A stretch of 52,896 nt of DNA from Oligoflexales bacterium (GTDB lineage: Bacteria > Bdellovibrionota_B > Oligoflexia > Oligoflexales > JALZUQ01). Below the pieces are notes generated by a model. It was not told where the DNA came from. It was given only the letters and a program-made list of their open reading frames with translations, and searched no databases. Of this stretch, positions 29,689-38,450 are shown piece by piece. The translations under genes and the position numbers were made by a program. Numbering within the stretch: position 1 is the first letter of the stretch; every line of letters begins with the position of its first letter. The stretch covers positions 1-52,896 of the forward strand of contig JALZUQ010000062.1 in the NCBI GenBank assembly GCA_023301465.1. The letters run 5' to 3'.

Positions 29689-30020
29689 GCATTGCTTGCT
29701 GTTGAGGAAATAAATTCAATAATTTTATCTTTAGGGTATGCACCGTTTAAAACACCAACAACTTCTCCACCTTGGAATAAAGCCAAGTGCGGGATAGAAC
29801 GTACGCCGTACTCTGCAGGTGTATTTGCGTTTTCTTCTACGTTCATTTTTGCGATAACAACTTTATCGCCCATCTCTCCTGCCAACTCGTCAAGTGTTGG
29901 AGCAATGGCTCTACAAGGCCCACACCAAGAAGCCCAGAAGTCTAATAAAACTGGTTTATCAGACTTGAGTACCATCGCTTCAAAATCTTTATCACTCACT
30001 TCAATTGCTTTTCCTGCCAT
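29685..30020 (-). CDS. trxA: Thioredoxin
   Basis: Small dithiol oxidoreductase of the cytoplasm. It has the full [13 protein letters not shown] active site and the cis-proline loop (RSIPHLALF). The residue after the cis-proline is His, where Thr is usual, a mild variation that can affect substrate choice. It is 111 aa without a signal peptide. AGGAGAAAG is well placed before the ATG. It is followed by rnhB with a 4-nt overlap. Confidence 0.95.
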   Translation of the reverse strand: MAGKAIEVSDKDFEAMVLKSDKPVLLDFWASWCGPCRAIAPTLDELAGEMGDKVVIAKMNVEENANTPAEYGVRSIPHLALFQGGEVVGVLNGAYPKDKIIEFISSTASNA

Positions 30021-30033
30021 ATCTTTCTCCTTA

Positions 30034-30309
30034 CTAATGACTAAGAGCTCTTACAGCACTTAGTTGTTGAAATAGTTTACTTTCGATGGTTTTCAAAGAT
30101 ACGTACTCAGAAGTTTTCTCATAGAGGTCTGGTACGTGTGCTTTTGCGACTTTTAATAAAAGTTCTCCATCTGATTCTTTCTCAAACCAAGACCTTACTG
30201 TTTGTATGTCTCGGTAAGGCATTACATGATCTTTTCGGTATTCTCCTAAGAATTCTATGAATTCTCTAAAGCACTCACTGCGACTTCTGTTGTTTGAGTC
30301 TGTACTCAA
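30034..30309 (-). CDS. Small protein of unknown function
   Basis: 91 aa, not recognised. It is highly charged, predicted mainly helical, with the segment [20 protein letters not shown] and a C-terminal [19 protein letters not shown]. No signal peptide or membrane span. It overlaps the 3' end of the receiver-like gene by 35 nt and lies 13 nt before trxA, so it is likely part of a four-gene transcript ending in rnhB. Confidence 0.6.
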   Translation of the reverse strand: MSTDSNNRSRSECFREFIEFLGEYRKDHVMPYRDIQTVRSWFEKESDGELLLKVAKAHVPDLYEKTSEYVSLKTIESKLFQQLSAVRALSH

Positions 30310-30787
30310 TTTGATGCACCCTCTCTTGCAACTGCTTTAGCTCTTCTTGATACCGAGACAACTCCTGCAAATGCTCATGCATGCGAATCAAATTGGCCGC
30401 CCTTAGGGGAAGATCTTCGTATTGCTCAGAAGTGAAAATATCAAAGTAATAGTTTTGTTGATATGCATATTCGAAGAGATCTTTGATTTCAGTCATTTCG
30501 AATCCGGGTGCTAAAATAAGTGCAGGCACCCAAACCAACCTGCTTGTTCTAATTTTAGTCACAAAACTTTTTAGCCATTTTGTTGTTGCACTTTGTTCTA
30601 CCAGACCAATTCTAACTACCATCAGGTCTGTTTCTTCCACACTCATATCGCTTAACTGATCAACTTGCCTCAGTTCAAAGTCCGATAATATCTGTAGCTG
30701 GTTCTCAAGGTGCATTCTATCGGCAGACACCAATTTAGGGTGTGCGTCAAAATAACCAATCACAAGTTTTTTATGGTTTAGTAACAT
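30275..30787 (-). CDS. Receiver-like protein with coiled-coil tail
   Basis: 170 aa from ATG 30787; the longer open frame upstream carries a hydrophobic leader that looks non-coding. The alternating beta/alpha pattern (KKLVIGYFDAHPKLVS, DLMVVRIGLV, RLVWVPALILAPG) resembles a CheY-type receiver domain. The phosphorylation Asp is not obvious, because DLMVVRIGL lacks Asp at the usual place. Residues 128-168 form a charged heptad-like helix (LQELSRYQEELKQLQERVHQ). Probably a pseudo-receiver that works by protein contact. It is transcribed away from the GHMP kinase gene. Confidence 0.55.
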   Translation of the reverse strand: MLLNHKKLVIGYFDAHPKLVSADRMHLENQLQILSDFELRQVDQLSDMSVEETDLMVVRIGLVEQSATTKWLKSFVTKIRTSRLVWVPALILAPGFEMTEIKDLFEYAYQQNYYFDIFTSEQYEDLPLRAANLIRMHEHLQELSRYQEELKQLQERVHQIEYRLKQQKSQ

Positions 30788-30794
30788 GTTAATT

Positions 30795-30822
30795 ATTATA
30801 AGTGTTTCAAACCTTAGGTAAA
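30795..30822 (-). promoter_or_regulatory. Promoter predicting a leaderless transcript
   Basis: On the minus strand a perfect -10 TATAAT (30795-30800) lies 16 nt from TTTACC (30817-30822) as -35. The -10 ends only 7 nt before the ATG at 30787, so transcription would begin at or next to the start codon. No Shine-Dalgarno sequence precedes that ATG, which agrees with leaderless translation. Confidence 0.5.
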
Positions 30823-30851
30823 GGTAAATCCCCAATATGAGAGAATCCAAC

Positions 30852-31880
30852 ATGAAAGAGACTATTACTACTGCACCTACAAGAGTTGACTTGGCGGGTG
30901 GCACATTAGATTTATGGCCGATTCACCATGTCATTCCAGACTGCAAAACGATTAATCTAGCCATTGATACCTTTAATAAGATCAAAATCCACACAGACGA
31001 AGAGAAGTTCTCTATTGTCAGTGAGGATTTAAAGTTATCCACATCTTTTCCAGACTACCCTTCCATCAATGTAGATGGTGACCTCAATTTGCTTTGGCGG
31101 GTCGTGAAACACTTTTGGAGTGATCGTTTACCCAAACTACATATTACATCTCACGCACTTTCACCTGCAGGTGCTGGGCTGGGTGGTTCATCAAGCCTGG
31201 CACTCAATCTTGCTTTTCATTTATCTAAACTAAAAAAACATCTAGGACATGAGACCGACGAACCGGACATGTACCAACTCGTCAAAACCATCAAAGACAT
31301 TGAAGTCACGCAAATTCACGCACCAACTGGTGAACAAGATTATTGGGCACCCGTACATGGCGGCTTAAATATCATTACTTACCCACCGGGAAAAACCCAC
31401 ATTCAAAATTGCAGCGATGAATTTGCAAAAGAGTTAGAAAGCATGATGCTGACAGTATACTCGGGACAGTCGAGAGCATCAGCCATGAATAACTGGATTT
31501 TATATAAAAGCGTTTTTGAAAAAAACATGGAAGTCATTGATCAGTTTACAAAGATAGCCGAAGTCACCTCAAAGGCCGCAGACGCCATTGAGAGCAAAGA
31601 CTTAGACACATTCATTCAACACACAAGAAAAGAGTGGCAATACAGATGCCAGCTCTTTCCCGGTATTCAAACAGAAATCACCAAAAAACTGACCTTTGAC
31701 GCAAAGGAATTAGGTTCAATATATTCAAGGATTTGCGGTGCTGGAGGCGGTGGAGTTATGGCTCTTTTCTTCCCTCCTCACAAAAAGCAAAAAGCACTTG
31801 GGAGACTGGAAGCAAAAGGATATAAGGTGCTGAATTCAAAAGCTGCTTTTGGCGGGATTCAGTGGAGTGAAAACTCTTAA
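30852..31880 (+). CDS. GHMP-family sugar kinase
   Basis: ATP-dependent small-molecule kinase of the GHMP superfamily. Motif 1 is APTRVDLAGGTLDLWP near the N-terminus. Motif 2, the phosphate loop, is SPAGAGLGGSSSLALNLAF. Motif 3 is GAGGGGVMALFF at the C-terminus. Length is 342 aa from the ATG at 30852, which has GAGAGA before it; an upstream in-frame ATG at 30837 is less well placed. Relatives act on heptose-7-phosphate, fucose or galactose. The substrate here cannot be fixed. It just precedes map and may be co-transcribed with it. Confidence 0.82.
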   Translation: MKETITTAPTRVDLAGGTLDLWPIHHVIPDCKTINLAIDTFNKIKIHTDEEKFSIVSEDLKLSTSFPDYPSINVDGDLNLLWRVVKHFWSDRLPKLHITSHALSPAGAGLGGSSSLALNLAFHLSKLKKHLGHETDEPDMYQLVKTIKDIEVTQIHAPTGEQDYWAPVHGGLNIITYPPGKTHIQNCSDEFAKELESMMLTVYSGQSRASAMNNWILYKSVFEKNMEVIDQFTKIAEVTSKAADAIESKDLDTFIQHTRKEWQYRCQLFPGIQTEITKKLTFDAKELGSIYSRICGAGGGGVMALFFPPHKKQKALGRLEAKGYKVLNSKAAFGGIQWSENS

Positions 31881-31923
31881 AGTGAATTTTTTAACAAGGT
31901 TATTTAAAAGAAAAGAAGACGAT

Positions 31924-32691
31924 ATGATTCATCTCAAAAGTGAACAAGAAATTAAAGACATGAAAGCATCTTGCCAGCTAGCCGCAAGTGTTCTGGACTT
32001 TATTGAGCCACATGTCAAAGAAGGTGTCTCTACTCTTAATTTGGATAAACTTTGTCATGACTATATTATCAAGCATGACGCTATTCCTGCACCCTTAAAC
32101 TATAAAGGTTTTCCCAAATCTATTTGTACATCTGTAAACGATGTTGTTTGCCACGGAATCCCTAGTGAAAGCGATATTTTAAAAGACGGTGATATTATTA
32201 ACATTGATATCACCACGATTTTCAAAGGATACCACGGAGATACTTCACGTACTTTTTTTGTGGGTGAACCATCAGAAAGTGCTAAGAAGCTAGTCGAACG
32301 CACTAAAGAAGCTATGGAACGTGGGATTAATGCCGTAAAAATTGGTGGCCGTATTGGCGATATTGGAGCTGCCATTCAAAGTTACGCAGAATCTTTTGGT
32401 TACGGCGTAGTGAAGGATTTTGTAGGACATGGAATTGGAAAAAACTTTCACGAACAACCTCAAATCCCTCACTACGGAAAAGCAGGTTCAGGTGCTAGGT
32501 TTAAACCAGGTATGGTTTTCACGATTGAACCAATGATAAATGAAGGTGACTGGCGTACAGATATTTTAGATGACGATTGGACTGCTATTACCATCGACAA
32601 AAGCTTGAGTGCTCAGTTTGAACACACGATTGCGATTCATGAAAATGGTGAAGTTGAAGTTTTAACGGTAAACCCAAACAAGTCTAATTAA
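31924..32691 (+). CDS. map: Methionine aminopeptidase, type I
   Basis: Removes the N-terminal Met from nascent proteins. The metal ligands are present: DITTIFKGYHGDTSRTF (two Asp), GHGIGKNFHEQP (His), TIEPMIN (Glu) and QFEHTIAI (Glu region). The ATG at 31924 gives MIHLKSEQEIKDMKASCQLA, a normal Map N-terminus of 255 aa. The longer frame upstream overlaps the kinase gene and is unlikely. Its 3' end overlaps the convergent lipoprotein gene by 8 nt. Confidence 0.95.
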   Translation: MIHLKSEQEIKDMKASCQLAASVLDFIEPHVKEGVSTLNLDKLCHDYIIKHDAIPAPLNYKGFPKSICTSVNDVVCHGIPSESDILKDGDIINIDITTIFKGYHGDTSRTFFVGEPSESAKKLVERTKEAMERGINAVKIGGRIGDIGAAIQSYAESFGYGVVKDFVGHGIGKNFHEQPQIPHYGKAGSGARFKPGMVFTIEPMINEGDWRTDILDDDWTAITIDKSLSAQFEHTIAIHENGEVEVLTVNPNKSN

Positions 32692-33379
32692 CAATCCACT
32701 CAACCCTTGGATCCAGAGTTTCAATACTTTTCTTAACATCAGGATAATGAATATCCTTATGTGTGTATCCAATAGTGATATGTGGAAAAAAGAACTCAGG
32801 ATCCCAACAATTTTTATCACCACCTTGCTTTAAATACCTAGTAAATACTTCTTTTCTAATTCGAAGTAAGTTCTCAGACTGAACAATCACATAGTATGTA
32901 TGATCAAGGTTTTTCTTAGAGTTAAAATTTTTTCCAGCAGAACCAACACCATGAAACTTTAAATCTAATTTTTGGATCTGATGCTTGATGGCAATTTTTT
33001 CTATCTCTGATATGTGTAGGATTTTTATTTTTCTTTTATGACTCCACATACAGTTTTGATACTCAACTGGAGTGATGGTTGTAATATGAGCCTCTCCTGC
33101 TGCTTCCCAACTTGTTAAATATTTTAGTTTATTTTTACCGTAGAGTTGATTTTCGATTTTTTTTCTTAGTTCCAGAACTGGTTCATATGCAACATTCATT
33201 GCTAATGCTGCCTGCCAGTCTTTGTCACCATAGACTCGAGACTTAAAACCAACTGGATGAAAATGAGATTTCGAGATGCTAATTTTTGATTTCGTACGAC
33301 CATTGTTTTGATGGTTGACTGGAACTGAAACACAAGACACAAAACAAACTAAAATTGGAATCCACAAAAATTTATTCAT
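32684..33379 (-). CDS. Lipoprotein with 2H phosphoesterase motifs
   Basis: 231 aa with an N-terminal signal and a lipobox-like cysteine (WIPILVCFVSC), so an envelope lipoprotein is likely. Two HxT motifs spaced about 105 residues apart, GEAHITTITPVEY and FFPHITIGYTHKD, match the active site of the 2H (LigT/CPDase-like) phosphoesterase superfamily. Those enzymes act on 2',3'-cyclic phosphates or RNA ends. Export of such an enzyme is unusual and suggests digestion or processing of RNA or cyclic nucleotides outside the cytoplasm. No overall family was recognised, so the motif assignment is moderate. Confidence 0.65.
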   Translation of the reverse strand: MNKFLWIPILVCFVSCVSVPVNHQNNGRTKSKISISKSHFHPVGFKSRVYGDKDWQAALAMNVAYEPVLELRKKIENQLYGKNKLKYLTSWEAAGEAHITTITPVEYQNCMWSHKRKIKILHISEIEKIAIKHQIQKLDLKFHGVGSAGKNFNSKKNLDHTYYVIVQSENLLRIRKEVFTRYLKQGGDKNCWDPEFFFPHITIGYTHKDIHYPDVKKSIETLDPRVEWIVN

Positions 33380-33399
33380 TCTGGAAAGAACCCTTCCTA

Positions 33400-33434
33400 A
33401 AAAAAAAGACCCGCTAGATGCAGCGAGTCTTTTA
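33400..33434 (-). terminator. Rho-independent terminator of the HiPIP gene
   Basis: On the minus strand, after the HiPIP stop, AAAAGACTCGCT and AGCGGGTCTTTT form a stem with one G-U pair around GCATCT, followed by a run of T residues. This is a strong intrinsic terminator. It insulates HiPIP from the downstream 2H lipoprotein gene. Confidence 0.85.
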
Positions 33435-33455
33435 TCATTAAAAAATATACTATTA

Positions 33456-33800
33456 TTATTTTACTGGTTTTTTGATTTCAGTTTTTTTTGCAGCCTTAGG
33501 GTTCATCGCCCAAACAGAACAGTAGCCTTCAGACTTCACGTATTGAGCAGGGAAAATCGCACATTTCCCAACTTTCTTTCCAGCGTGAGTCATCTCTTCT
33601 CTATACTGAATACAGTTGGCACAATTTTTACCTTTTGTTGTTGATGCTTCAACATACTTTAGTCCCTTTGCAACAGCACTTTTTGGGTCTACTAGTTTTA
33701 CAACAGCGTCTTTTGCGTAGGCTAATGCTGCAGCACCTAAAACAGGTAAGCTTGCAAGTGTTGTCATGGTGTTTTGTAAAAATGATCTTCTGTTATTCAT
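33456..33800 (-). CDS. High-potential iron-sulfur protein (HiPIP)
   Basis: Small periplasmic [4Fe-4S] electron carrier. The four ligand cysteines occur in the HiPIP pattern: NCANCIQY, GKCAIFPAQYV, GYCSVWAM. The N-terminus NNRRSFLQ followed by a hydrophobic stretch is a Tat signal, as expected for a protein exported after cofactor insertion. Mature size is about 85 residues, with a lysine-rich C-terminal tail. It has its own promoter and terminator, so it is monocistronic. Partner oxidoreductases are not in the window. Confidence 0.88.
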   Translation of the reverse strand: MNNRRSFLQNTMTTLASLPVLGAAALAYAKDAVVKLVDPKSAVAKGLKYVEASTTKGKNCANCIQYREEMTHAGKKVGKCAIFPAQYVKSEGYCSVWAMNPKAAKKTEIKKPVK

Positions 33801-33840
33801 AGAATGCTCCTAGGTTTTTCTTTTTTTATGTCCACTACTA

Positions 33841-33869
33841 ATTATACAATATTTCATTCGGATTCAAGG
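33841..33869 (-). promoter_or_regulatory. HiPIP promoter
   Basis: On the minus strand, -10 TATAAT (33841-33846) with CCTTGA (33864-33869) 17 nt upstream, or TTGAAT at 15 nt. A short leader of about 35 nt then leads to AGGAG 6 nt before the ATG. A perfect -10 and a strong ribosome-binding site suggest high expression. Confidence 0.6.
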
Positions 33870-33986
33870 CTAAACTATTGATTTTACTAGACTTTTGATC
33901 TTGATTCTCATTATCAATTTCAACTGAAATCCATTCACAACAACTCAAAAACTTGGCACTGATAACCCTTTCAAAAGGCCTAGTTT

Positions 33987-34041
33987 TTCACAAGACTGTG
34001 AATACACGAGAAATACCAGTTACATAAGGCAATCATTGCCT
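33987..34041. promoter_or_regulatory. Two palindromes in the HiPIP/lipoprotein divergent region
   Basis: TTCACA-AGAC-TGTGAA (33987-34002) and AGGCAAT-C-ATTGCCT (34027-34041) are perfect inverted repeats inside the 309-nt gap between two divergently transcribed genes. Both are operator-like in size and lie 50-125 nt from the lipoprotein start. No regulator is known. Nothing else was assigned in this gap besides the HiPIP promoter. Confidence 0.35.
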
Positions 34042-34109
34042 ATGGCCTAGCTTCTGTTCAAAGCAGACTACCGGTAGAATATAGTAAACAAATATCCTTG
34101 GAGAAATTG

Positions 34110-35405
34110 ATGACATTGAAAACTCTTTCATATTTCATTCTCATTTTGGCTTTTACGACTGTCAGTTGTAAGCCTAGAAAAGAAAATTCAACACTCCTAG
34201 ATATGAGAGATAGAGATGCACCAAGGTTTAATAAAGCTGACATAAAAAAACGAAGTAGCGAGACCGACACCGAAGCAGCCATGTTTGCACTCAGAGACTT
34301 CGGCAAGAAACTTCTAGATTACTACACACCTATAGTCTCTGGCGATCTTGAAAAAATGAATATCAAGGAACTTGGAAAACTCAATCAATATAAAATCACT
34401 CTTGATGGCTTTCATGAAGTAAGTTGGTTCGATCATGATCTCAGCTGGGGACAAAACATTGATGGAGCAGCAGAGCAAGTTGAAGAGGTTGTAACATTCT
34501 TAAGAGAGTTTCATAAGAACCTTTATGGATCAAAATTCCCACCTTTTACTGAAGTTCAATTACGACCTATCAATAATCTTTTTACATTTAAAGATATTCT
34601 TGAACAAGATGGGTTCAAACTCAAAATAAATATGTATGGTGGAGATCACCCAAATACTAGTGATGAAATCAGACAAGCTTGGAATAATTGTATTCATTTG
34701 GGAGCTTTATGTGACAGCAAGTCTGCAAAATTAAAATGGCACATTCTAAACCCTGTTGGGAATATTGTTAGCCAGTTCAGACAAACTATAAAAAGAGGGA
34801 CCGAAGCAGCTATTACTGAAGTTGGTCAATTCATTAAAACACTTAATAAAATCTCAACACCGGAGAATGCCAAATTCTTATCAGAACAAAAAGAAAAATT
34901 CATTCAATTAATCAAAAAATTTACACACGACAAATACGAGACATTAGACAAAAAAAATCTGCAAGATATCGTTGAAAAAATAGTATCTGATCTTGAGAGC
35001 ATCAAAGATTTACAGAACTTAGCATCAAAATGGAATGAAACCCAATCTTCATCTGAATTCACCGAAGAAATCATTGCTTATTATGCAGAATCAGCTTTCA
35101 CAAAAGGGCGAGTTCGTGCTCAGAGAAGATCGGTCCATGCTTGGTCTTTAATTTATTTTGAGTGGGCTGATGACATTACAGTTCGAGTAGGAAAACCAAA
35201 TGATGTGATTTTATCTGACCCAGCAGCAATCCAAGAGATCACACCAAGCAATATCGATGCTGAATCTGATAGAATTTTAGCTTTATTAACCATAAAATTA
35301 AATGAAACAGAATATATTGATGTTGGCAATTTGAATTTAAAATTAGGGAATTTATTTGGAGCTCAGTCTATTGCAGTAGATAGAGTGATTAAAGCATACA
35401 AATGA
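34110..35405 (+). CDS. Large lipoprotein of unknown function
   Basis: 431 aa, not recognised. The signal peptide ends in a lipobox (LAFTTVSC), so lipid attachment is expected. ATG at 34110 is chosen because GGAG lies 6 nt before it; a TTG four codons earlier is less likely. The mature part is charged and mostly helical, with an acidic N-terminal stretch and a Lys/Glu-rich middle (about 250-320). No enzyme motif is seen. Its stop is 1 nt from the convergent dinB stop. Confidence 0.7.
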   Translation: MTLKTLSYFILILAFTTVSCKPRKENSTLLDMRDRDAPRFNKADIKKRSSETDTEAAMFALRDFGKKLLDYYTPIVSGDLEKMNIKELGKLNQYKITLDGFHEVSWFDHDLSWGQNIDGAAEQVEEVVTFLREFHKNLYGSKFPPFTEVQLRPINNLFTFKDILEQDGFKLKINMYGGDHPNTSDEIRQAWNNCIHLGALCDSKSAKLKWHILNPVGNIVSQFRQTIKRGTEAAITEVGQFIKTLNKISTPENAKFLSEQKEKFIQLIKKFTHDKYETLDKKNLQDIVEKIVSDLESIKDLQNLASKWNETQSSSEFTEEIIAYYAESAFTKGRVRAQRRSVHAWSLIYFEWADDITVRVGKPNDVILSDPAAIQEITPSNIDAESDRILALLTIKLNETEYIDVGNLNLKLGNLFGAQSIAVDRVIKAYK

Positions 35406-35406
35406 C

Positions 35407-36438
35407 TCAAGACTCGAAATTTGAAAAAGAGACACCAACTAACCTAACATTGGATTTACCTGCATCTGTTTTTAAGAGTAAATCGTAAAGAGACGTTAAG
35501 AACTTTTCAGCCGTATCATGAGCCTCTGAAAAACTATGGCTTCGTGTAATTTGTTTATCGTAATGATATTTCATTTTCAATGTAACTGTGCGAGCTTTTA
35601 AGTTTTTTTTGTGAAGTGACACCACCACTTTTTGATTAATGTCTTGGAGTAAATTCTTTAAATGATCTACAGTGTGAACCCCATTTCCTATGGTTCGCTC
35701 TCTTCCTATTGATTTTCGAACGCCCCTTCTAGCACCAACAATACTGCGGTCAACTCCTCTCACCTTCTTAAAAAGCCACTTACCGTACCTTGTACCGAAT
35801 TCTTCTATTAACTCGTAAATTTTTTTTGAGCGAACATCTCGACAAGTGACATAACCCTTTTCTTTTAACTTTACTTCGCTTGCCTTTCCTATTCCCGGAA
35901 TTTTTCGAAGCGATAGAGGCTCCATGAAGGATAGTATTTCATGGGGTTGAACTACAGTAATACCCGAAGGTTTTTTAAAGTCAGATGCTATTTTTGCTAC
36001 CATTTTATTTGCAGACACCCCTGCTGAGCATGTGAGATGTAATTCACTTGCAACTAATTGACTGATTTTAACCGCAATTTGAGTTGCTCTCATATCGTGA
36101 TCTGTAACATCAAGGTACGCTTCATCTAATGAAACAGACTCAATTTTTTCTGGACCTACATAACGCTGAAAAATTTCATGGAGTTTTTGAGAAGCTTCTT
36201 TATAAGCATGACTTCTCGGTTTTACAAAAACAATTTTTGGGTATTTTTCTTTGGCTTTAAAGCAAGGCATCCCGGAGTGGATACCATATGGACGAGCCAA
36301 GTAGTTTGCAGTTAAAACAACACCCCTTGGACCGCCAACGACTATGGGTACCTTGGCTAATCTAGGGTTATCCCTCATTTCTACAGCTGCGTAGAACATA
36401 TCCATATCAATATGAATAATTTTTTGAAGCTTCTCCAT
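35407..36438 (-). CDS. dinB: DNA polymerase IV
   Basis: Y-family translesion polymerase. Motifs are IHIDMDMFYAAVEMRDNP (first catalytic Asp), ESVSLDEAYLDVTD (catalytic Asp-Glu) and the helix-hairpin-helix RKIPGIGKASEVKLKEKG. The little-finger region is present. Length is 343 aa from Met3 of the open frame, near the usual 350. No beta-clamp motif is obvious at the C-terminus, which ends VSFSNFES. It is about 60 nt downstream of ald. Confidence 0.92.
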   Translation of the reverse strand: MEKLQKIIHIDMDMFYAAVEMRDNPRLAKVPIVVGGPRGVVLTANYLARPYGIHSGMPCFKAKEKYPKIVFVKPRSHAYKEASQKLHEIFQRYVGPEKIESVSLDEAYLDVTDHDMRATQIAVKISQLVASELHLTCSAGVSANKMVAKIASDFKKPSGITVVQPHEILSFMEPLSLRKIPGIGKASEVKLKEKGYVTCRDVRSKKIYELIEEFGTRYGKWLFKKVRGVDRSIVGARRGVRKSIGRERTIGNGVHTVDHLKNLLQDINQKVVVSLHKKNLKARTVTLKMKYHYDKQITRSHSFSEAHDTAEKFLTSLYDLLLKTDAGKSNVRLVGVSFSNFES

Positions 36439-36497
36439 ACACATACCATACTTTATTATGGCTAATATGCATAGAGAGCTTTTACGATAAAATAAAC

Positions 36498-37619
36498 TTA
36501 GGAGTTAAGTGCAGACTCAGGACTCACGAATTCTAATCCATTAATAGCTTCTGCTACTGCTTTATAAGTAATCTTTCCTTCATAGGAATTCAAACCTTTC
36601 ATCAAAGCAGGATCGTCATTTAACGCCTTTTTAAGACCCTTATTCGCCAAATGTAACGCGTACTTTGCTGTAACATTTGTAAGAGCGTAGGTTGAAGTTT
36701 TAGGAACATCACCCGGAATATTCGTAACACCATAATGAACTACGCCTTCATCAAAGTAAGTCGGTTCATCGTGAGTCGTTGGTTTAATGGTTTCAATACA
36801 ACCGCCTTGATCAATGGCAACATCTACTACTACTGAACCCGGCTCCATTGTTTTAATCATCTGACGATTAATAAGATTTGGTGCCTTTGCTCCAGGAATT
36901 AAAACTGCACCAACCACTAGATCTGAGTGAGCTACTGTTTCTGCAATATTTTCTGGGTTTGACATAAGAGTTGTTATGTCGGTTCCAAAAATATCATCTA
37001 GGTATGCAAGACGCTGTTGGTCAATATCTAAGATTGTTACGCGAGCACCAAGACCAATCGCCATTTTTGCAGCGTTAATTCCAACAACTCCGCCACCGAT
37101 AATAGAAACATGGCCACGCTTTACACCGGGCACTCCACCCAACAAGAGACCTTTACCACCACTATGTTTTTGGAGGCATTGTGCACCTACTTGCACAGAC
37201 ATTCTCCCGGCGACTTCACTCATGGGAGTTAACAACGGAAGAGAACCATTTGCGAGTTCAATGGTCTCATATGCAACCGCACTAACTTTTCTTTCGACTA
37301 GTTTTTTTGCTAGTGCTGGCACAGCTGCTAAATGCAAATATGTATAAAGAATTTGACCATTTTGCATACGTTCGTATTCAGCTTCAATGGGTTCTTTTAC
37401 TTTGACAATCATTTCTGAGCTTTTCCAAATCTCCTCAGCAGAGTCTATGATCTTTGCACCGGCTTGTTTGAATCTTTCATCTGTAATACCAGCACCTAGG
37501 CCAGCACCTTTTTGAATAATTACTTCGTGCCCTGCATCTATCAAGTTTTGAGCTCCACCCGGAACCATAGCAATACGATTTTCACGATTTTTTATTTCTT
37601 TTGGGACACCAATGATCAA
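36498..37619 (-). CDS. ald: Alanine dehydrogenase
   Basis: NAD-dependent conversion of L-alanine to pyruvate and ammonia, usually catabolic. The start [22 protein letters not shown], the substrate lysine in [11 protein letters not shown], the histidine in TYLHLAA and the Rossmann motif [20 protein letters not shown] are typical. It is 373 aa, normal. In an amino-acid-rich diet such as predation or scavenging it would feed alanine into pyruvate. It follows the PhnP-like gene by 28 nt. Confidence 0.94.
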   Translation of the reverse strand: MIIGVPKEIKNRENRIAMVPGGAQNLIDAGHEVIIQKGAGLGAGITDERFKQAGAKIIDSAEEIWKSSEMIVKVKEPIEAEYERMQNGQILYTYLHLAAVPALAKKLVERKVSAVAYETIELANGSLPLLTPMSEVAGRMSVQVGAQCLQKHSGGKGLLLGGVPGVKRGHVSIIGGGVVGINAAKMAIGLGARVTILDIDQQRLAYLDDIFGTDITTLMSNPENIAETVAHSDLVVGAVLIPGAKAPNLINRQMIKTMEPGSVVVDVAIDQGGCIETIKPTTHDEPTYFDEGVVHYGVTNIPGDVPKTSTYALTNVTAKYALHLANKGLKKALNDDPALMKGLNSYEGKITYKAVAEAINGLEFVSPESALNS

Positions 37620-37647
37620 GATACACCTCTTGCTTTTTATGAGGCCT

Positions 37648-38448
37648 TCAACTTACTCCAGTTCGCTGGTTAAAATCAAGTCTTAGACCATCATAAGCGA
37701 GTTTTATTCCTTCCGGCAAAGCTTTGCTGTCAGTTTCATGATCATAATCATGGGACAAATGAGTCAAAATACCACGCGTGGATTGAAACTTAGTACATAA
37801 CTCCATAGATTCACTCATAGAACTATGTGAATGATGGAGAATTTTTCGAGCAGCACTCAAAACAACGGTATGTTTTGGGGTTTTTACAACCTCCATCACA
37901 TCTTGCGGTACATGCTTGAAATCAGTAAAATATAAAAACTCTTCAAATTCAAAACCAAGGGTTGTTGCTGAGCCATGGGGCAACCTATGGACTTTGACAT
38001 TTAAACCACAAATATTTGCACTCTTTTCAAGGTAGTGAAACTCAACCTTAGGAGTCATCCCTTGATAACCAGTATCTTGAAAGGCATATGCAAACCTACT
38101 TCTTAAGTCTTTTGCATCTTCTTCATCAATATAACAGTCAATGGGGGTTTTATGCCTAAAGACCAGCTGCCTTAAATCGTCAAAACCATGAGCATGATCG
38201 GCATGTGTATGTGTGAATAATACCGCGTCTAATTTGTCGATTCCCGCGTTTAATGCCTGAGCCCTAAAATCAGGACCGCAATCAATTAATATTTTTTTGT
38301 CTTCATTTGTGATGATAAGGACAGAGCTTCTTAATCGCTTATCTTTTAGGTTTGTGCTTTTACAAACAAGGCACGAACAACCAATAGAGGGGACTCCCGT
38401 CGAAGTTCCGCTTCCCAAAATAATCACCGATTTAATACTTGATTTCAT
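37648..38448 (-). CDS. PhnP-like metallo-beta-lactamase-fold hydrolase
   Basis: 266 aa. The zinc-binding motif [14 protein letters not shown] is complete, with later His (RLPHGS) and Asp (YFTDFKHV) ligands. The N-terminal [20 protein letters not shown] contains the paired cysteines seen in PhnP and related hydrolases. PhnP acts on cyclic phosphate esters. Without phn genes nearby, a broader phosphodiesterase role is more likely. ATG 38448 is 1-2 nt from the recQ stop; a GTG at 38451 overlaps it. Confidence 0.82.
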   Translation of the reverse strand: MKSSIKSVIILGSGTSTGVPSIGCSCLVCKSTNLKDKRLRSSVLIITNEDKKILIDCGPDFRAQALNAGIDKLDAVLFTHTHADHAHGFDDLRQLVFRHKTPIDCYIDEEDAKDLRSRFAYAFQDTGYQGMTPKVEFHYLEKSANICGLNVKVHRLPHGSATTLGFEFEEFLYFTDFKHVPQDVMEVVKTPKHTVVLSAARKILHHSHSSMSESMELCTKFQSTRGILTHLSHDYDHETDSKALPEGIKLAYDGLRLDFNQRTGVS

Positions 38449-38450
38449 CA

